Positions 31,513-40,750 of a DNA stretch of 64,000 nucleotides are shown one piece after another; positions within the stretch are counted from its first letter, which is position 1; each line of letters opens with the position of its first letter. The notes under the pieces are model-generated. The model was not told the DNA's origin. It worked only from the letters and a program-made list of their open reading frames with translations, and searched no databases. The DNA is taken from the NCBI GenBank assembly GCA_016789745.1, contig JAEUQF010000227.1:1-64000 (forward strand). The letters are read 5' to 3'. The translations under genes were made by a program, and so were the position numbers. The DNA comes from Bryobacterales bacterium. Its GTDB lineage: Bacteria; Acidobacteriota; Terriglobia; Bryobacterales; Bryobacteraceae.

Positions 31513-32130
31513 CTAAGCAGGGCAGCCGGAGTGGATGCGCGGACCAAGTTCCTGCTGGGCGAGGATCCGGGCCTCAGCATCCAATAGTGTGTTCCAGCGG
31601 TCGTCAGCGCGGCCTTTCGGGGCGATGGCATTAGCAAGCTTGAGGAAGACCTGGAAGTGGCCTTTCTCAGAAGCGAACAGGCGGCGGTAGAAGACGGCGA
31701 GTTCCTCGTCGGTACAATGCGCGGCAAGCACGGAGAACCGCTCACAGGAACGAAGCTCGATGATGGCGGAGATGAGGAGGCGGTCAAGCACTTCACCGGC
31801 GGTGCCTTTGCGGACGAGCAGGCGCAGCGCGTTGGCGTAGGGGTTCTTATGAACGCGCGCGAGACGACCTCCGCGGCGGAGCAGGATTCGCGTGACCTGG
31901 GCCAAGTGCGCGGCTTCATCGCGGGCGACGGCGGTCATGACCTGCGCCCATTCGGGGAAAAACTCCTCCGGCCACAGCGTTAGCAGGTCAAGAGCATTGG
32001 TGGCCGCTTTCTTCTCGAGGAAGGCATGGTCGATGAGCAAAGCGACGGGGTCCTGAAGGACGATTTCGGCCCAGGCGGGCGGGGTCAGCGCACGCAAGGG
32101 AAGGATGTCAGGAGCAACGGCAACGGCCAT
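31513..32130 (-). CDS. miaE: tRNA-(ms2io6A37) hydroxylase MiaE
   Basis: A 205-residue non-haem di-iron hydroxylase that modifies the isopentenyl adenosine at position 37 of tRNAs reading UNN codons. The iron ligands of the ferritin-like fold are seen as E/ExxH pairs: LIDHAFLEKKAATNA, VARDEAAHLAQV, AIIELRSCERFSVLA and LFASEKGHFQVFL, in the order and spacing of the family. Length is normal. It is convergent with DUF4159 (1 bp between the stops) and downstream of a small hypothetical gene by 6 bp. Confidence 0.9.
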   Translation of the reverse strand: MAVAVAPDILPLRALTPPAWAEIVLQDPVALLIDHAFLEKKAATNALDLLTLWPEEFFPEWAQVMTAVARDEAAHLAQVTRILLRRGGRLARVHKNPYANALRLLVRKGTAGEVLDRLLISAIIELRSCERFSVLAAHCTDEELAVFYRRLFASEKGHFQVFLKLANAIAPKGRADDRWNTLLDAEARILAQQELGPRIHSGCPA

Positions 32131-32136
32131 TCCTCT

Positions 32137-32385
32137 TCAGAGTACCTTAGGCAATCCTTCCGATTCGGTGCCGGGTGCGAGGCGCTCGGCGCGTTCTTCG
32201 AGATCAACCTTGAACATGCGGACTTTACGGCCATTCCAGCCGCACTCGATTTCTGTATCGGTGTCAGTTTGGCTATCGTTTCTGACCCGGAGCACCGTTC
32301 CAGCTTCGACTCGCAACAGGCCGGGCTTCCCTCCGTCCACAACGAGAACCAGAGTAGGTATACGAACCCTATACAAGGCAGACAT
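32137..32385 (-). CDS. Hypothetical protein, 82 residues
   Basis: A small protein, MSALYRVRIPTLVLVVDGGK at the start, with an all-beta pattern (LLRVEAGTVLRVRNDS) and a charged C terminus. The ATG at 32385 has GGAGG nine bases upstream, which argues strongly that it is translated. It lies 6 bp ahead of miaE in the same direction. I do not recognise a family. The N-terminal LVLVV stretch is too short for a membrane helix. Confidence 0.65.
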   Translation of the reverse strand: MSALYRVRIPTLVLVVDGGKPGLLRVEAGTVLRVRNDSQTDTDTEIECGWNGRKVRMFKVDLEERAERLAPGTESEGLPKVL

Positions 32386-32420
32386 AGTACAACCTCCGCA
32401 GAGACAACAAGCGGGCTGCC

Positions 32421-32443
32421 GTCCAGGGGAGAGAACCCCGGAC
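32421..32443. other. Short hairpin in a divergent intergenic region
   Basis: GTCC-a-GGGG, six-base loop, CCCC-GGAC: an eight-pair stem with one bulged base. It lies between the divergent hypothetical gene (start 32385) and the pyridoxamine-phosphate-oxidase-like gene (start 32574). There is no T-run on either side, so it is not a terminator. The other bases of this 188 bp gap hold more G- and C-runs but nothing I recognise. Confidence 0.35.
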
Positions 32444-32573
32444 ATGAGGGGTGGGGAGAGTCCCCGTAGTATGAGACGTTACCTGAATCCTGGCGGGAAT
32501 GCAAGAATTTGGACCCAATCCCCATCGGGGGTGTGTATCATGTACCACTCCGTCAGTAATAGCGGTTATCCTC

Positions 32574-33020
32574 ATGGCTATGAAGGTGCCTCCGCGACCG
32601 AATGCTGAAGATCTCCTCCCGCTGGCTCTGGCGGTCATTGCATCGGACAGGTTTCCGATGCTCGCGAGTGTGGACGGAGATCAGGCGCGAGTAAGACCGG
32701 TATCGCCGGTGAGAACGGAAAGATTCACTGTGTATGTGGCATCGCTGCGCTCGTCGCACAAGACTGGGGAGATCGGAGCGGCGGGCAAGGTGGAGCTATG
32801 TTACCTCACGTCGGACCACGACCAGGTGAGGATTACGGGAGTGGCGCATGTGGTGGATGACCTGGAAGTGAAGCAGTCGATCTGGGCCGAGAATCCGCTG
32901 CTGCGGGCATACTTAAAATCCGTGGATAATCCGGAGTTCGTGCTGTACCGCATTGAACCGCGGCAGGTGCGGTACATGCGGGAGTGGGCACTGGAGTATT
33001 TCGAAGTGCCTCTCGCTTAG
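32574..33020 (+). CDS. Pyridoxamine 5'-phosphate oxidase-like FMN-binding protein
   Basis: A 148-residue split-barrel protein of the PNPOx-like / general stress protein 26 type. Visible pieces are RFPMLASVDGDQARVRPVSP (first strands), TVYVASLRSSHKTGEIGAAG, KVELCYLTSDHDQVRITGVA and a C-terminal EFVLYRIEPRQVRYM. Members bind FMN or F420 and reduce unknown substrates; true PdxH is longer. I start at the ATG at 32574; upstream codons in the frame do not look like this family. It converges on the DUF1080 gene. Confidence 0.82.
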   Translation: MAMKVPPRPNAEDLLPLALAVIASDRFPMLASVDGDQARVRPVSPVRTERFTVYVASLRSSHKTGEIGAAGKVELCYLTSDHDQVRITGVAHVVDDLEVKQSIWAENPLLRAYLKSVDNPEFVLYRIEPRQVRYMREWALEYFEVPLA

Positions 33021-33028
33021 CTCTGGCG

Positions 33029-33856
33029 CTACTTAAGCGAGCGGATCTTGATGTTGCGGAACCAGGCGGGGTCGTTGTGATTCTGCAACACGATCGGGCC
33101 GCTTTTGCGGGGGCGGGAAGTCAGCAGTTTGTATACAGGCGAGGCGGTTCCCCAGCGCTTCTCGATCCCGGCGGTGACGGCAGGATCGGCGAGAGTGGCA
33201 TCGATGACCTTGCGCCCGTTCAGCCAGTGCTGGACCTGGTCACCGCGGACGAGGATACGCGCAGTGTTCCATTGGCCCACGGGTTTGGCGGGATTCTCGG
33301 AAGGCTCCAGCATCTGGTAGAGCGCGCCTGCCCAGGACTTCCTGGAGGATTTGGCATCGGAGTGGGCGTCGTTATCAATGACTTGGTATTCGAAGGCGAC
33401 CTGATAAATCTGACCCTTGCCGTCGACGGGCATTGTGGCGCGGGTGGCTTTGCGGCTGGAGAGGGCGTAGTCAGCCTGGCGCTCGAATTTGCGAATGTCG
33501 GGCGGGATCAGTGCAGGGTGAATGACCATGGCGTCCTGAACGCGGTACTTGACGCCGCTGTTGCCGCCCGGGGAGATCTTCCAGTCGAAGACGAGTTCGA
33601 AGTCGGCCCACTGGGAGGCGGTTTCGATGTCTTCGCGGAACTTGGGATCTTTGCGGGCGACGATGGCGCCATCTTCGATGAAGAAGGAATCGAGGGCGGG
33701 TTGGGAGGAAGGCGACGGAGTCCAGCCGGCGAAGCTGCGTCCGTCAAACAGGAGGGTCCAGCCGGCGGCTTTTTCCTGGGAGGTGAGGGTATTCGGCTGC
33801 TGTGCGCCGGCCAGGGCGGCGAAGGCGAGGAGGAGGCTGGGAAGGGAAGGTCGCAT
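33029..33856 (-). CDS. Exported DUF1080 (3-keto-disaccharide hydrolase-like) protein
   Basis: A 275-residue protein with a signal peptide (PSLPSLLLAFAALAGAQQ). It shows the DUF1080 features GWTLLFDGRSFAGW, ASQWADFELVFDWKISPGGN, SGVKYRVQDA, GQWNTARILVRGDQVQHWLN and a final WFRNIKIRSL. The family has a concanavalin-like fold. Some members are 3-keto-glycoside hydrolases; others simply bind sugars. Likely periplasmic. It is divergent from an MFS transporter gene, 37 bp away. Confidence 0.9.
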   Translation of the reverse strand: MRPSLPSLLLAFAALAGAQQPNTLTSQEKAAGWTLLFDGRSFAGWTPSPSSQPALDSFFIEDGAIVARKDPKFREDIETASQWADFELVFDWKISPGGNSGVKYRVQDAMVIHPALIPPDIRKFERQADYALSSRKATRATMPVDGKGQIYQVAFEYQVIDNDAHSDAKSSRKSWAGALYQMLEPSENPAKPVGQWNTARILVRGDQVQHWLNGRKVIDATLADPAVTAGIEKRWGTASPVYKLLTSRPRKSGPIVLQNHNDPAWFRNIKIRSLK

Positions 33857-33893
33857 CCACGGGGCATTTTCTCATGGAACGGTACAATGAGGA

Positions 33894-35063
33894 ATGAGTT
33901 TTTCCGCGCATGAGATGGGTGCGCGTTTCTGGTCTTTGATTGCCGCAACCTTTCTGGGCTTTCTTGGGATAGGAACCGTGTTGCCGAGGCTGGCGCCCCA
34001 TGTCCGTTACGACCTGGGCGGGTCAGACCAAACGGTAGGGTTCGTCATCGGCAGTTTCTCGTTTGTCGCCTTGATCAGCCGGTTTGTATCCGGGCCTTTG
34101 GCGGACAACCGGGGAAGGAAGATCGCCCTGGTGACCGGACTGGCGAGTTGTTCGGCCGCCGGAGCGGCATACCTGTTACCGATCGGGATTGGCAGCGCGT
34201 TTCTGGGGCGAATGCTGCAGGGATTCGGGGAGGCATGCCTGTATACGGGCGCGGCCGCATGGGCGGTGGAACTGGCGGGGATCGACCGCAGCAGCCAAGC
34301 TCTTGGTTACGTGAGTACCGGCATCTGGGGAGGGATTTCGGCCGGTCCGGTAGTGGGGCACTGGCTGGGGACGTTTGAACGAGCGGCGTGGTCGCAGATG
34401 TTGTTGGGCGTTGCGGCGATTGTTCTGCTGATGCAGATTCCGGAGCATTATGTTCCGCATCCGAATCCGCGCCGGAGGATGGTGGCGTCGCGATTTTTGG
34501 CTCCGGGGATCGCGATCGGTTTCGTGAACGTGCATTATCCGGTGATTACGGGCTTCCTGGTGCTGCATCTGGCGCAATATGGCAATTCAGGGCCGGTGGC
34601 CTTTTCGGCGTATGCGGCGGTAATTCTTTTGTCGCGATTCTTTTTGGGCGGACTTCCTGACCGGCTGCCGCCGTGGCGGACTTTCTATCTTGGGCTGGCG
34701 TGCATGGCGATTGGGTTGGCGGCGATTGCGGCCGGTCCACGCCCGGTGTTGGCTGTAATCGCGACGGGAGTTCTGGGGTTCGGGTTTTCGTTCCCATGGG
34801 CATCGATAGCCTCCACGGTGCTGAAGAAGACGCCCCCGCAGGAGCGTGGAAGCGCGGTGGGGATTCTGAGCGCGTTCTATGACCTGTTCGTTGGGCTGAG
34901 CTCGTTCTCGGCCGGGGCGGTGGCGAAGCGGTTTGGGTATCCAGCGGCGTTCGGGATGGCGATTGTGGGGATAGGCGCGGCGGCGCTGGCCGGAAGATTT
35001 GTGTTCTTCCGCGGTGATACGGAAGAGCCGAAAGAAGCGTGGGAAGAAGAGGTAGTGGCTTGA
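33894..35063 (+). CDS. MFS transporter
   Basis: A 389-residue, about twelve-helix major facilitator. The loop 2-3 motif is seen as GPLADNRGRKIALVTG, and its partial repeat in the second half as GGLPDRLPPWRTFYLG. The substrate is unknown; overall it looks like the small drug/arabinose efflux-type carriers. The final residues are acidic (EEPKEAWEEEVV). A DtxR/MntR-type regulator gene starts 41 bp downstream on the same strand, so metal-linked control is possible but not shown. Confidence 0.87.
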   Translation: MSFSAHEMGARFWSLIAATFLGFLGIGTVLPRLAPHVRYDLGGSDQTVGFVIGSFSFVALISRFVSGPLADNRGRKIALVTGLASCSAAGAAYLLPIGIGSAFLGRMLQGFGEACLYTGAAAWAVELAGIDRSSQALGYVSTGIWGGISAGPVVGHWLGTFERAAWSQMLLGVAAIVLLMQIPEHYVPHPNPRRRMVASRFLAPGIAIGFVNVHYPVITGFLVLHLAQYGNSGPVAFSAYAAVILLSRFFLGGLPDRLPPWRTFYLGLACMAIGLAAIAAGPRPVLAVIATGVLGFGFSFPWASIASTVLKKTPPQERGSAVGILSAFYDLFVGLSSFSAGAVAKRFGYPAAFGMAIVGIGAAALAGRFVFFRGDTEEPKEAWEEEVVA

Positions 35064-35104
35064 ACGTGAGCCGGGTAAACCAAACGAAGTTATAGTGAAA
35101 AGAC

Positions 35105-35764
35105 GTGCGGATCACGATCTCCAAGGAGAACTACCTGAAGGCGATCGCCGAAGCCGAGAGTGAAGGGCAAACGGTGATTGCAGCCACGTTAGCGCGGTGG
35201 TTGAACGTGTCACCCCCAGCGGTGACGATGGCGATCAAGCGGCTGAAGAGGGACGGCATGCTGCTGGTGGCAGCGGACGGGCGGCTGACGTTAACGGACG
35301 CGGGCCGATCGATCGCGACGCGGCTGCTGAACCGGCATCACCTGATTGAGCGGATGCTCACTGAGATTTTCGGCATGGAGTGGTACAAGGTACACGAGGA
35401 AGCCGAGGCTTTGGAGCATGCGGTGTCGGAGGACTTTGAACGGAAGCTGATGGACCGGTTGGGCCCGGGCGGCGCCTGTCCGCATGGCAACGTGATTGGG
35501 CTGGACACGCCGCAACTGCGGCGGGACCGGGGGTGGCTGCCGCTTGCCGAGTTACCACAGGGGTACGCGGCGCAGGTGACGAGCGTGTACGAGCGGGACC
35601 GCAAGTTGCTGGAGTTCCTGGACGGGTTGGGCATCCGGCCGGAGGCGCAATTGCAGGTGGTGGCGGCGAACTATGATGAGACGCTGACGTTGGAGGTTGG
35701 CGGTCGCAAGGTGCAGTTGGGACGGGCGGCGGCGGAGAAGGTGTGGACCGAGCCGGTGAGATGA
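35105..35764 (+). CDS. DtxR/MntR family metal-dependent regulator
   Basis: A 219-residue regulator with GTG start. The winged helix is near the N terminus (KENYLKAIAEAESEG, ATLARWLNVSPPAVTMAIKR, LKRDGMLLVAADGRLTLTDA). A dimerisation and metal-binding domain follows (RHHLIERMLTEIFGMEWYKV, HEEAEALEHAVSEDFERKL, CPHGN), with His/Glu/Cys residues at the usual metal-ligand places, and an SH3-like FeoA domain at the C terminus. It should repress metal-uptake genes when Mn or Fe is sufficient. Length is typical of the family. Confidence 0.9.
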   Translation: MRITISKENYLKAIAEAESEGQTVIAATLARWLNVSPPAVTMAIKRLKRDGMLLVAADGRLTLTDAGRSIATRLLNRHHLIERMLTEIFGMEWYKVHEEAEALEHAVSEDFERKLMDRLGPGGACPHGNVIGLDTPQLRRDRGWLPLAELPQGYAAQVTSVYERDRKLLEFLDGLGIRPEAQLQVVAANYDETLTLEVGGRKVQLGRAAAEKVWTEPVR

Positions 35765-35868
35765 GGAAAGTTTAATCAAGGTCTTTCTTCCGCGGTTGGA
35801 AGGTGGGACGTAACCTGGATGAACCCGGCGAAAGCGACTGGGAAAGACAGAAACAGGAGACGAAAACC

Positions 35869-36195
35869 ATGAACCGCATTCTGACGCTTACTACGGCATT
35901 GCTGCTGACCGGCAGCGTGATCTGGGCTGACGACCACAAGACGACCGTTCGAAAGGAACGAGCGCAGCGGCAGGAGAAGCGCATCGACCAGGGTGTGGAG
36001 GACGGGTCGCTGACGAAGCGGGAGGAGATCAAGCTGGAGTCCAAGGAGGCTGCGCTCCGGCGTGAGGCCCGGCAGGACAAGCGCGACGGCGGCGGCATGA
36101 CGAAGGCGGAGAAGGTTAAGATCAACGCCAAGCAGAACAAGCTGAGCCGGGAGATCTACAAAGAGAAGCACGACGCGCAGGTGCAGAAGAAGTAA
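35869..36195 (+). CDS. Small exported charged protein
   Basis: A 108-residue protein with a signal peptide (MNRILTLTTALLLTGSVIWA) and a mature part that is almost wholly charged helix (KERAQRQEKRIDQGVEDGSL, TKREEIKLESKEAALRREAR). A repeated T/K-K-x-E-x-x-K-x pattern (LTKREEIKLE, MTKAEKVKIN) recalls a pair of helices. The ATG at 35869 has AGGAG upstream. No family is assigned; periplasmic location is inferred. Confidence 0.72.
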   Translation: MNRILTLTTALLLTGSVIWADDHKTTVRKERAQRQEKRIDQGVEDGSLTKREEIKLESKEAALRREARQDKRDGGGMTKAEKVKINAKQNKLSREIYKEKHDAQVQKK

Positions 36196-36218
36196 CTGCC
36201 GCGCGGTAAGCTGGGGCC

Positions 36219-37007
36219 GTGGACAGCAAGAGACGGGTTGCCCTGATCACAGGCGCGAGTTCCGGACTAGGGGCGGAGTTCGCGCGGCAACTGGCGGCGC
36301 GAGGCTTCGAACTGATTCTGGTGGCGCGCCGGCGGGAGTTGCTTGAGAAGCTGACGGCCTCTCTGCCAGTGCGGGCCCGGGTGATGGTGGCGGATTTGTC
36401 GGATCGAGTGGCGCGTGCCGAGGTCCGGCGTTGTATTGAAGAAGAACCGGATTTGGAACTTCTGGTGAACAACGCCGGCTTTGGGACGCGCCGTCGCTTT
36501 TGGGAGGCTGACCTTGCGGGTCAACAGGCGATGCATGAAGTGCATGTGATGGCGACGGTCGAGCTCACGCATGCCGCGTTGGCAGGGATGGTGCCTCGCG
36601 GGCGGGGTGGGGTGATCAACGTTGCGTCGGTAGCGTCGTTCGCGCGGAGCGCTTCGAATGTGAGTTACTGTGCGACGAAGGGGTGGATGAAGGATTTCAC
36701 GGAGGGGTTGGTTGTCGAGTTGTCGGCGATGGGCACGCCGGTGCGAGTCCAGGCGTTGTGTCCCGGTTTCACCTACACTGAGTTCCACGACGTGCTGGGA
36801 GTGGACCGGACGAAGGTAGCCGCATCGTGGCTGTGGCTGCAGGCGGCGGAAGTGGTACGAGAGTCATTAGAGGGTTTGGCGGGTGGGAAGGCGATCGTGG
36901 TGCCGGGGTGGCATTATCGCCTGTTCACGGCGTTGTTTCCACGATTGCCGTTTGGGGTGCGGGTGTGGCTGCAGAAGAGATCGCCGCATACGCGGGACCG
37001 GCTGTAG
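36219..37007 (+). CDS. Short-chain dehydrogenase/reductase
   Basis: A 262-residue SDR. It has the cofactor loop TGASSGLGAEFA, then NNAGFGTRR, and catalytic residues Ser in VINVASVASFA and Tyr/Lys in SYCATKGW. Arg residues after the second strand (VARRRELLEK) favour NADP(H). The substrate is unknown; the DltE-like YqjQ/short-chain group is a fair comparison. Start is GTG at 36219. It is followed after 34 bp by a phosphoesterase gene. Confidence 0.9.
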   Translation: MDSKRRVALITGASSGLGAEFARQLAARGFELILVARRRELLEKLTASLPVRARVMVADLSDRVARAEVRRCIEEEPDLELLVNNAGFGTRRRFWEADLAGQQAMHEVHVMATVELTHAALAGMVPRGRGGVINVASVASFARSASNVSYCATKGWMKDFTEGLVVELSAMGTPVRVQALCPGFTYTEFHDVLGVDRTKVAASWLWLQAAEVVRESLEGLAGGKAIVVPGWHYRLFTALFPRLPFGVRVWLQKRSPHTRDRL

Positions 37008-37041
37008 GTGCACGCGGCGCGCCTGTGGTAGGGTGGACGCG

Positions 37042-37581
37042 ATGCAGATCGCGGTATTGTCCGACATACATGACAACGTGTGGAAGCTGGCGGTGGCGTT
37101 GGAAGCGGTGAAGGGGGCCGAGATCCTGGTATGTTGCGGCGATTTGTGTTCGCCGTTCGTGCTGGATCAACTGGCGCGAGGGTTCCAAGGGCCGATACAC
37201 ATCGTTTTCGGCAATAACGATGCGGATTTGTATCGGATCACGGCAAAGAACGCGAAGTACCCGCATGTGCAGTTGCGCGGCGAGTATTTCGAGGCTGATT
37301 GGGATGGCAGGAAGATCGCGGTGAATCACTTCAACTACATTGCGATGCCGATTGTCCGGTCCGGGGAGTATGATGCGGTGTTCTTCGGCCATAACCACGT
37401 TTACCAGAACCAGCGCGTGGGCAAGACGCTTGCGTTGAATCCGGGGTCCATCATGGGATGCCAGTTTGACGGAGAGGCCAATCGCACGGATGTGGACTCG
37501 ACTTTCGCCATCTATGACACGGGAACGGGAGCGGCCACCGGCTTTCGTATTGTTGGGCAGGATGTGGCGGTGATGGCGTGA
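37042..37581 (+). CDS. YfcE/MJ0936-type metallophosphoesterase
   Basis: A 179-residue calcineurin-like phosphodiesterase. All five family motifs are seen: SDIHDN at residue 7, CGDLCSP, FGNNDAD, the His in AVNHFNY, and FFGHNHV. These bind two divalent metals. Such small enzymes hydrolyse phosphodiesters, for example cyclic nucleotides, in vitro; the natural substrate is unknown. The stop overlaps the next start by 4 bp (GTGA). Confidence 0.9.
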   Translation: MQIAVLSDIHDNVWKLAVALEAVKGAEILVCCGDLCSPFVLDQLARGFQGPIHIVFGNNDADLYRITAKNAKYPHVQLRGEYFEADWDGRKIAVNHFNYIAMPIVRSGEYDAVFFGHNHVYQNQRVGKTLALNPGSIMGCQFDGEANRTDVDSTFAIYDTGTGAATGFRIVGQDVAVMA

Positions 37582-38264
37582 GGCGGGTGGCGTTCGTGCT
37601 GTTTCCTGGGTTGACGCAACTGGATCTGACCGGCCCGTGGGAGGTGCTGCGGCGATTGCCGGACGTTCGGTTGTACTTGGTATGGAAGACGCTGGACCCG
37701 GTGGTGAGTGATTCGGGGATGGCGATTGTGCCGACGGCGACGTTTGAGACCTGCCCACGTTGCGAGGTGCTGTTTGTACCGGGCGGGCCGGGGCAGGTGG
37801 AGTGTATGGAAGACGGGGAGGTGTTGGGCTGGCTGCAGCAACAGGGCGCGCAAGCGGAGTGGGTGGCTTCGGTGTGTACCGGGTCGCTGTTGCTGGCGGG
37901 TGCGGGTTTGCTGGGAGGGTATCAGGCGACCAGCCACTGGATGTCACGGGACCAGTTGGCGCGATTGGGCGCAACGGTGGTGAATCAGCGGATTGTGGTG
38001 GATCGGAACCGGATTACGGGTGGCGGCGTGACGGCAGGCATCGACATGGCCTTGGAGTTAGCAGCTTTGCTGAGCAGCGAAGAAGAGGCGCGACGCATCG
38101 GGCTGCAGATGGAGTATGATCCGGCACCGCCATTTGGACCGGGCTCGCCGGAATGTTCGGAGTTGGAGATGATTGTCGAGGTGCAGCGCCGCGCGAAGGC
38201 CCTGTTGACTCGTCGCAGGGAGGCAACGGAGAAGGCGAGGGTGCGGCTGGGTTTGACGGATTAG
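37578..38264 (+). CDS. DJ-1/PfpI family protein (isonitrile hydratase-like)
   Basis: A 228-residue protein of the class I glutamine amidotransferase-like fold. The nucleophile elbow is SVCTGSLLLAGAGLL, with Cys in the position used by isonitrile hydratase InhA, followed by ATSHW, as in that enzyme, and an acidic residue early on (LTQLDLTGPWEVL). Isonitrile hydration is a reasonable guess but other members are transcriptional regulators; here there is no AraC helix-turn-helix, only a helical tail. Start is GTG, coupled to the phosphoesterase. Confidence 0.85.
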   Translation: MRRVAFVLFPGLTQLDLTGPWEVLRRLPDVRLYLVWKTLDPVVSDSGMAIVPTATFETCPRCEVLFVPGGPGQVECMEDGEVLGWLQQQGAQAEWVASVCTGSLLLAGAGLLGGYQATSHWMSRDQLARLGATVVNQRIVVDRNRITGGGVTAGIDMALELAALLSSEEEARRIGLQMEYDPAPPFGPGSPECSELEMIVEVQRRAKALLTRRREATEKARVRLGLTD

Positions 38265-40750
38265 TAGTAACGCAAGGCGATCTGCGGGTCGATCTTGGTG
38301 GCGCGGCGGGCGGGCAGGTAGCCGGCTACGGCAGCAACGAAGACAATGCAGGCGACAGCACTGCCGATGACGAACGGGTCGTAGGTGGTGACGTTGAAGA
38401 GCATGGATGCAAGCATGCGGGCAATGCCCAGGCCACCAGCCAATCCGAGGGGGACACCAATGGCGGCGAACATAGCGACATCACGCATGACCAGGAAGCG
38501 TACGTCGCCGGCGCGCGCACCAAGGGCGATGCGGATGCCGATTTCGCGAGTGCGGCGGGCGACGGTGTAGGCAAGGACGCCGTAGAGGCCGATGGCGGCG
38601 AGGAGTGTGGCGAGAGCGCCGAAGGAGATGGAGGCGAAGGACATGATGCGCTCTCCAAACAGGTTCTGGTCGATCTGCGACTGCATGGTGCGGATTGGGG
38701 AAACCGGAATGGTGGGGTCCAGCGCAGCGATTTCGCGTCGCAGGATGGAGAGCATCTGCTCCGGCTGCAGCGTTGTGCGGACGTAGTAGTTCAGGCTTTC
38801 GGCACGGTCATTCTGGCGATAGGGGAGATAGAACACAGGCTTGGGCTTGTCCTGCACGCTGGCATATCCAGCGTCCTTGATGAGGCCGACGATTTCGATG
38901 TCAAGTTTGGCGGCGCGGCCGAGGGCAAAACGGGCACCCAGCGGGTTACGGCCTTCGAGGAAGCGCTTTACGAAAGTCTGGTTGACGATGGCGACCTTGG
39001 GAGCACCGATGGCGTCCTGCGGGGTGAACTCGCGTCCATTCAGGAGTGGAATGCCGAGCGTAGCAAGGGTGGTTGGGCCGATCTCGGCGAGGGAGGAATG
39101 GGTGTCGGTATCGGGGCCGGCGCGATAGCCCTCCACGCTGACGTTTGTCCCCCAGTTGTCGCCGGCGAGGAAGGACACGGTGGAGCCGCCCACCATTTGC
39201 ACACCGGGAATGGCGGAGAGCCGGTTCTCGAGCTGTTCGAAGAATTGCAGGGTGCGTTGTGGCGTGTAGCCGGAAAGCGCAGGGTTGAGGGAGAAGGTGA
39301 GCAGACGGTCAGTCCTGATGCCGACGTCGATATTGGTGATGCGCCAGAGGCTCAACGTGAGCAGGCCGGAGGTGATCAGCAGCACCAGGGACATGGCGAT
39401 CTGGCCGACTACCATGGCGCTGCGGAAGTACTTGGCCGCGCCGGAAACGGCGATGATCTCGCCCTGGTCTTTGAGCGATGGGGATACGTCGGTGCGAGTG
39501 GCTTGTAAAGCCGGGAAGATGCCAAAGGCGAGGCCCGTGAGGATGGAGGCGCAGAAGCTGTAGAGAAGCACGTGCGGGCTTAGGTCGGAGTTGAAGTATT
39601 GGGTTCCGGCAACGTCGGGTATTCCCGCGAGGAGCAAATCCAGGGTCCATTGGGAAACGAGGATGCCAAGCAGCCCGCCAGCCATCGAAAGGACACAGGC
39701 TTCCACGAGGAGTTGGCGGATCAACTGCCAGCGATTGGCGCCAATGGAGAGGCGGATGGCGATTTCCTTTCTGCGTACGGCGGAGCGGGCAAGCAGCAGG
39801 TTGGCCGCATTGGCACAGGCGATAAGGAGGACGAAGCCGGTGATGAGCAGGAGGATGAAGAGCGGCTGCTGGGCTTCGGAGATGAGCGACCCACGGCCGT
39901 ACTCGCCGGGCTTGAGGACGATAGTCTTGTTCTTCCAGCCGCGAGTGAAGTTGGGCGATGGGTTCTGGACGAGTTTGAACTCTTCGTCGAGCATGGCGCG
40001 GTAAGGGACGTTGATTTGGTGCTGGGCCTGTTGGAGAGTGACCCCGGACTTGAGCCGGGCGCACAGGTACAGCCAGTAATCCTTGCGATCGTCGAGGCCG
40101 TTCCAGCGAGGCGTGACCTGTGCTTTCATCATGATGGGAACGTACACGTCAACGGTCTGGCCGATGGATTCGGTGTAGAAACGAGGCTGGGTGACACCGA
40201 CAATGGTCATGGGGTGGCCATTTACGATCAGCGCTTTGTTTAGTACGTCGGCACGGGCGCCAAAGCTGTTCTGCCAGTAGGAATGGTTGAGGACGACGAC
40301 GGCGTGGGCGCCGGGCGTACGGTCGTCTTCTTCGGTAAGCAAGCGGCCGAGCACCGGCCTTACGCCCAGCACATCGAAGTAGTTGCCGCTAACGAGGGCG
40401 ATTTCGCCACGCTTGGACTGGCCCTGGTAGGAGAGGCTGCCGTCGACGGAGCGATGGGCCGCGATACCGAGGAACGAAGACTGTTGCTTCCGCAAGTCGC
40501 GGAACATGGGATGGGTGAAGACAGCGCCGCCATCTTCGTTGGACGAGACGCGGCCCTGGGCCGGGCCTGGCTGGTAGAGGTTGACGATTTCGGCCGAGTT
40601 CCGGATGCCCAGATCGCGATAGAGGATCTGACGCATTAGGGAATAGATGGCAGTATTGGCACCGATGCCAAGCGCGAGGGAGGCAATCACCACGCCACTG
40701 AGAACCGGAGTGCGGAGGAGCATGCGGACGGCGTATCGCAACGTAGACAT
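38261..40750 (-). CDS. ADOP-type ABC transporter permease (MacB/FtsX)
   Basis: An 829-residue permease with two MacB-type periplasmic domains and two FtsX domains, about eight membrane helices. The N-terminal helix region reads LSGVVIASLALGIGANTAIY and the second half GALATLLAAIGLYGVLAYTV followed by ARRTREIGIRIALGARAGDV. This 'acidobacterial duplicated orphan permease' form is abundant in Acidobacteria and has no ATPase gene beside it; none is seen here. I use the ATG at 40750; a TTG at 40771 has no better ribosome site. The stop overlaps the convergent PfpI-like gene. Confidence 0.9.
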   Translation of the reverse strand: MSTLRYAVRMLLRTPVLSGVVIASLALGIGANTAIYSLMRQILYRDLGIRNSAEIVNLYQPGPAQGRVSSNEDGGAVFTHPMFRDLRKQQSSFLGIAAHRSVDGSLSYQGQSKRGEIALVSGNYFDVLGVRPVLGRLLTEEDDRTPGAHAVVVLNHSYWQNSFGARADVLNKALIVNGHPMTIVGVTQPRFYTESIGQTVDVYVPIMMKAQVTPRWNGLDDRKDYWLYLCARLKSGVTLQQAQHQINVPYRAMLDEEFKLVQNPSPNFTRGWKNKTIVLKPGEYGRGSLISEAQQPLFILLLITGFVLLIACANAANLLLARSAVRRKEIAIRLSIGANRWQLIRQLLVEACVLSMAGGLLGILVSQWTLDLLLAGIPDVAGTQYFNSDLSPHVLLYSFCASILTGLAFGIFPALQATRTDVSPSLKDQGEIIAVSGAAKYFRSAMVVGQIAMSLVLLITSGLLTLSLWRITNIDVGIRTDRLLTFSLNPALSGYTPQRTLQFFEQLENRLSAIPGVQMVGGSTVSFLAGDNWGTNVSVEGYRAGPDTDTHSSLAEIGPTTLATLGIPLLNGREFTPQDAIGAPKVAIVNQTFVKRFLEGRNPLGARFALGRAAKLDIEIVGLIKDAGYASVQDKPKPVFYLPYRQNDRAESLNYYVRTTLQPEQMLSILRREIAALDPTIPVSPIRTMQSQIDQNLFGERIMSFASISFGALATLLAAIGLYGVLAYTVARRTREIGIRIALGARAGDVRFLVMRDVAMFAAIGVPLGLAGGLGIARMLASMLFNVTTYDPFVIGSAVACIVFVAAVAGYLPARRATKIDPQIALRYY

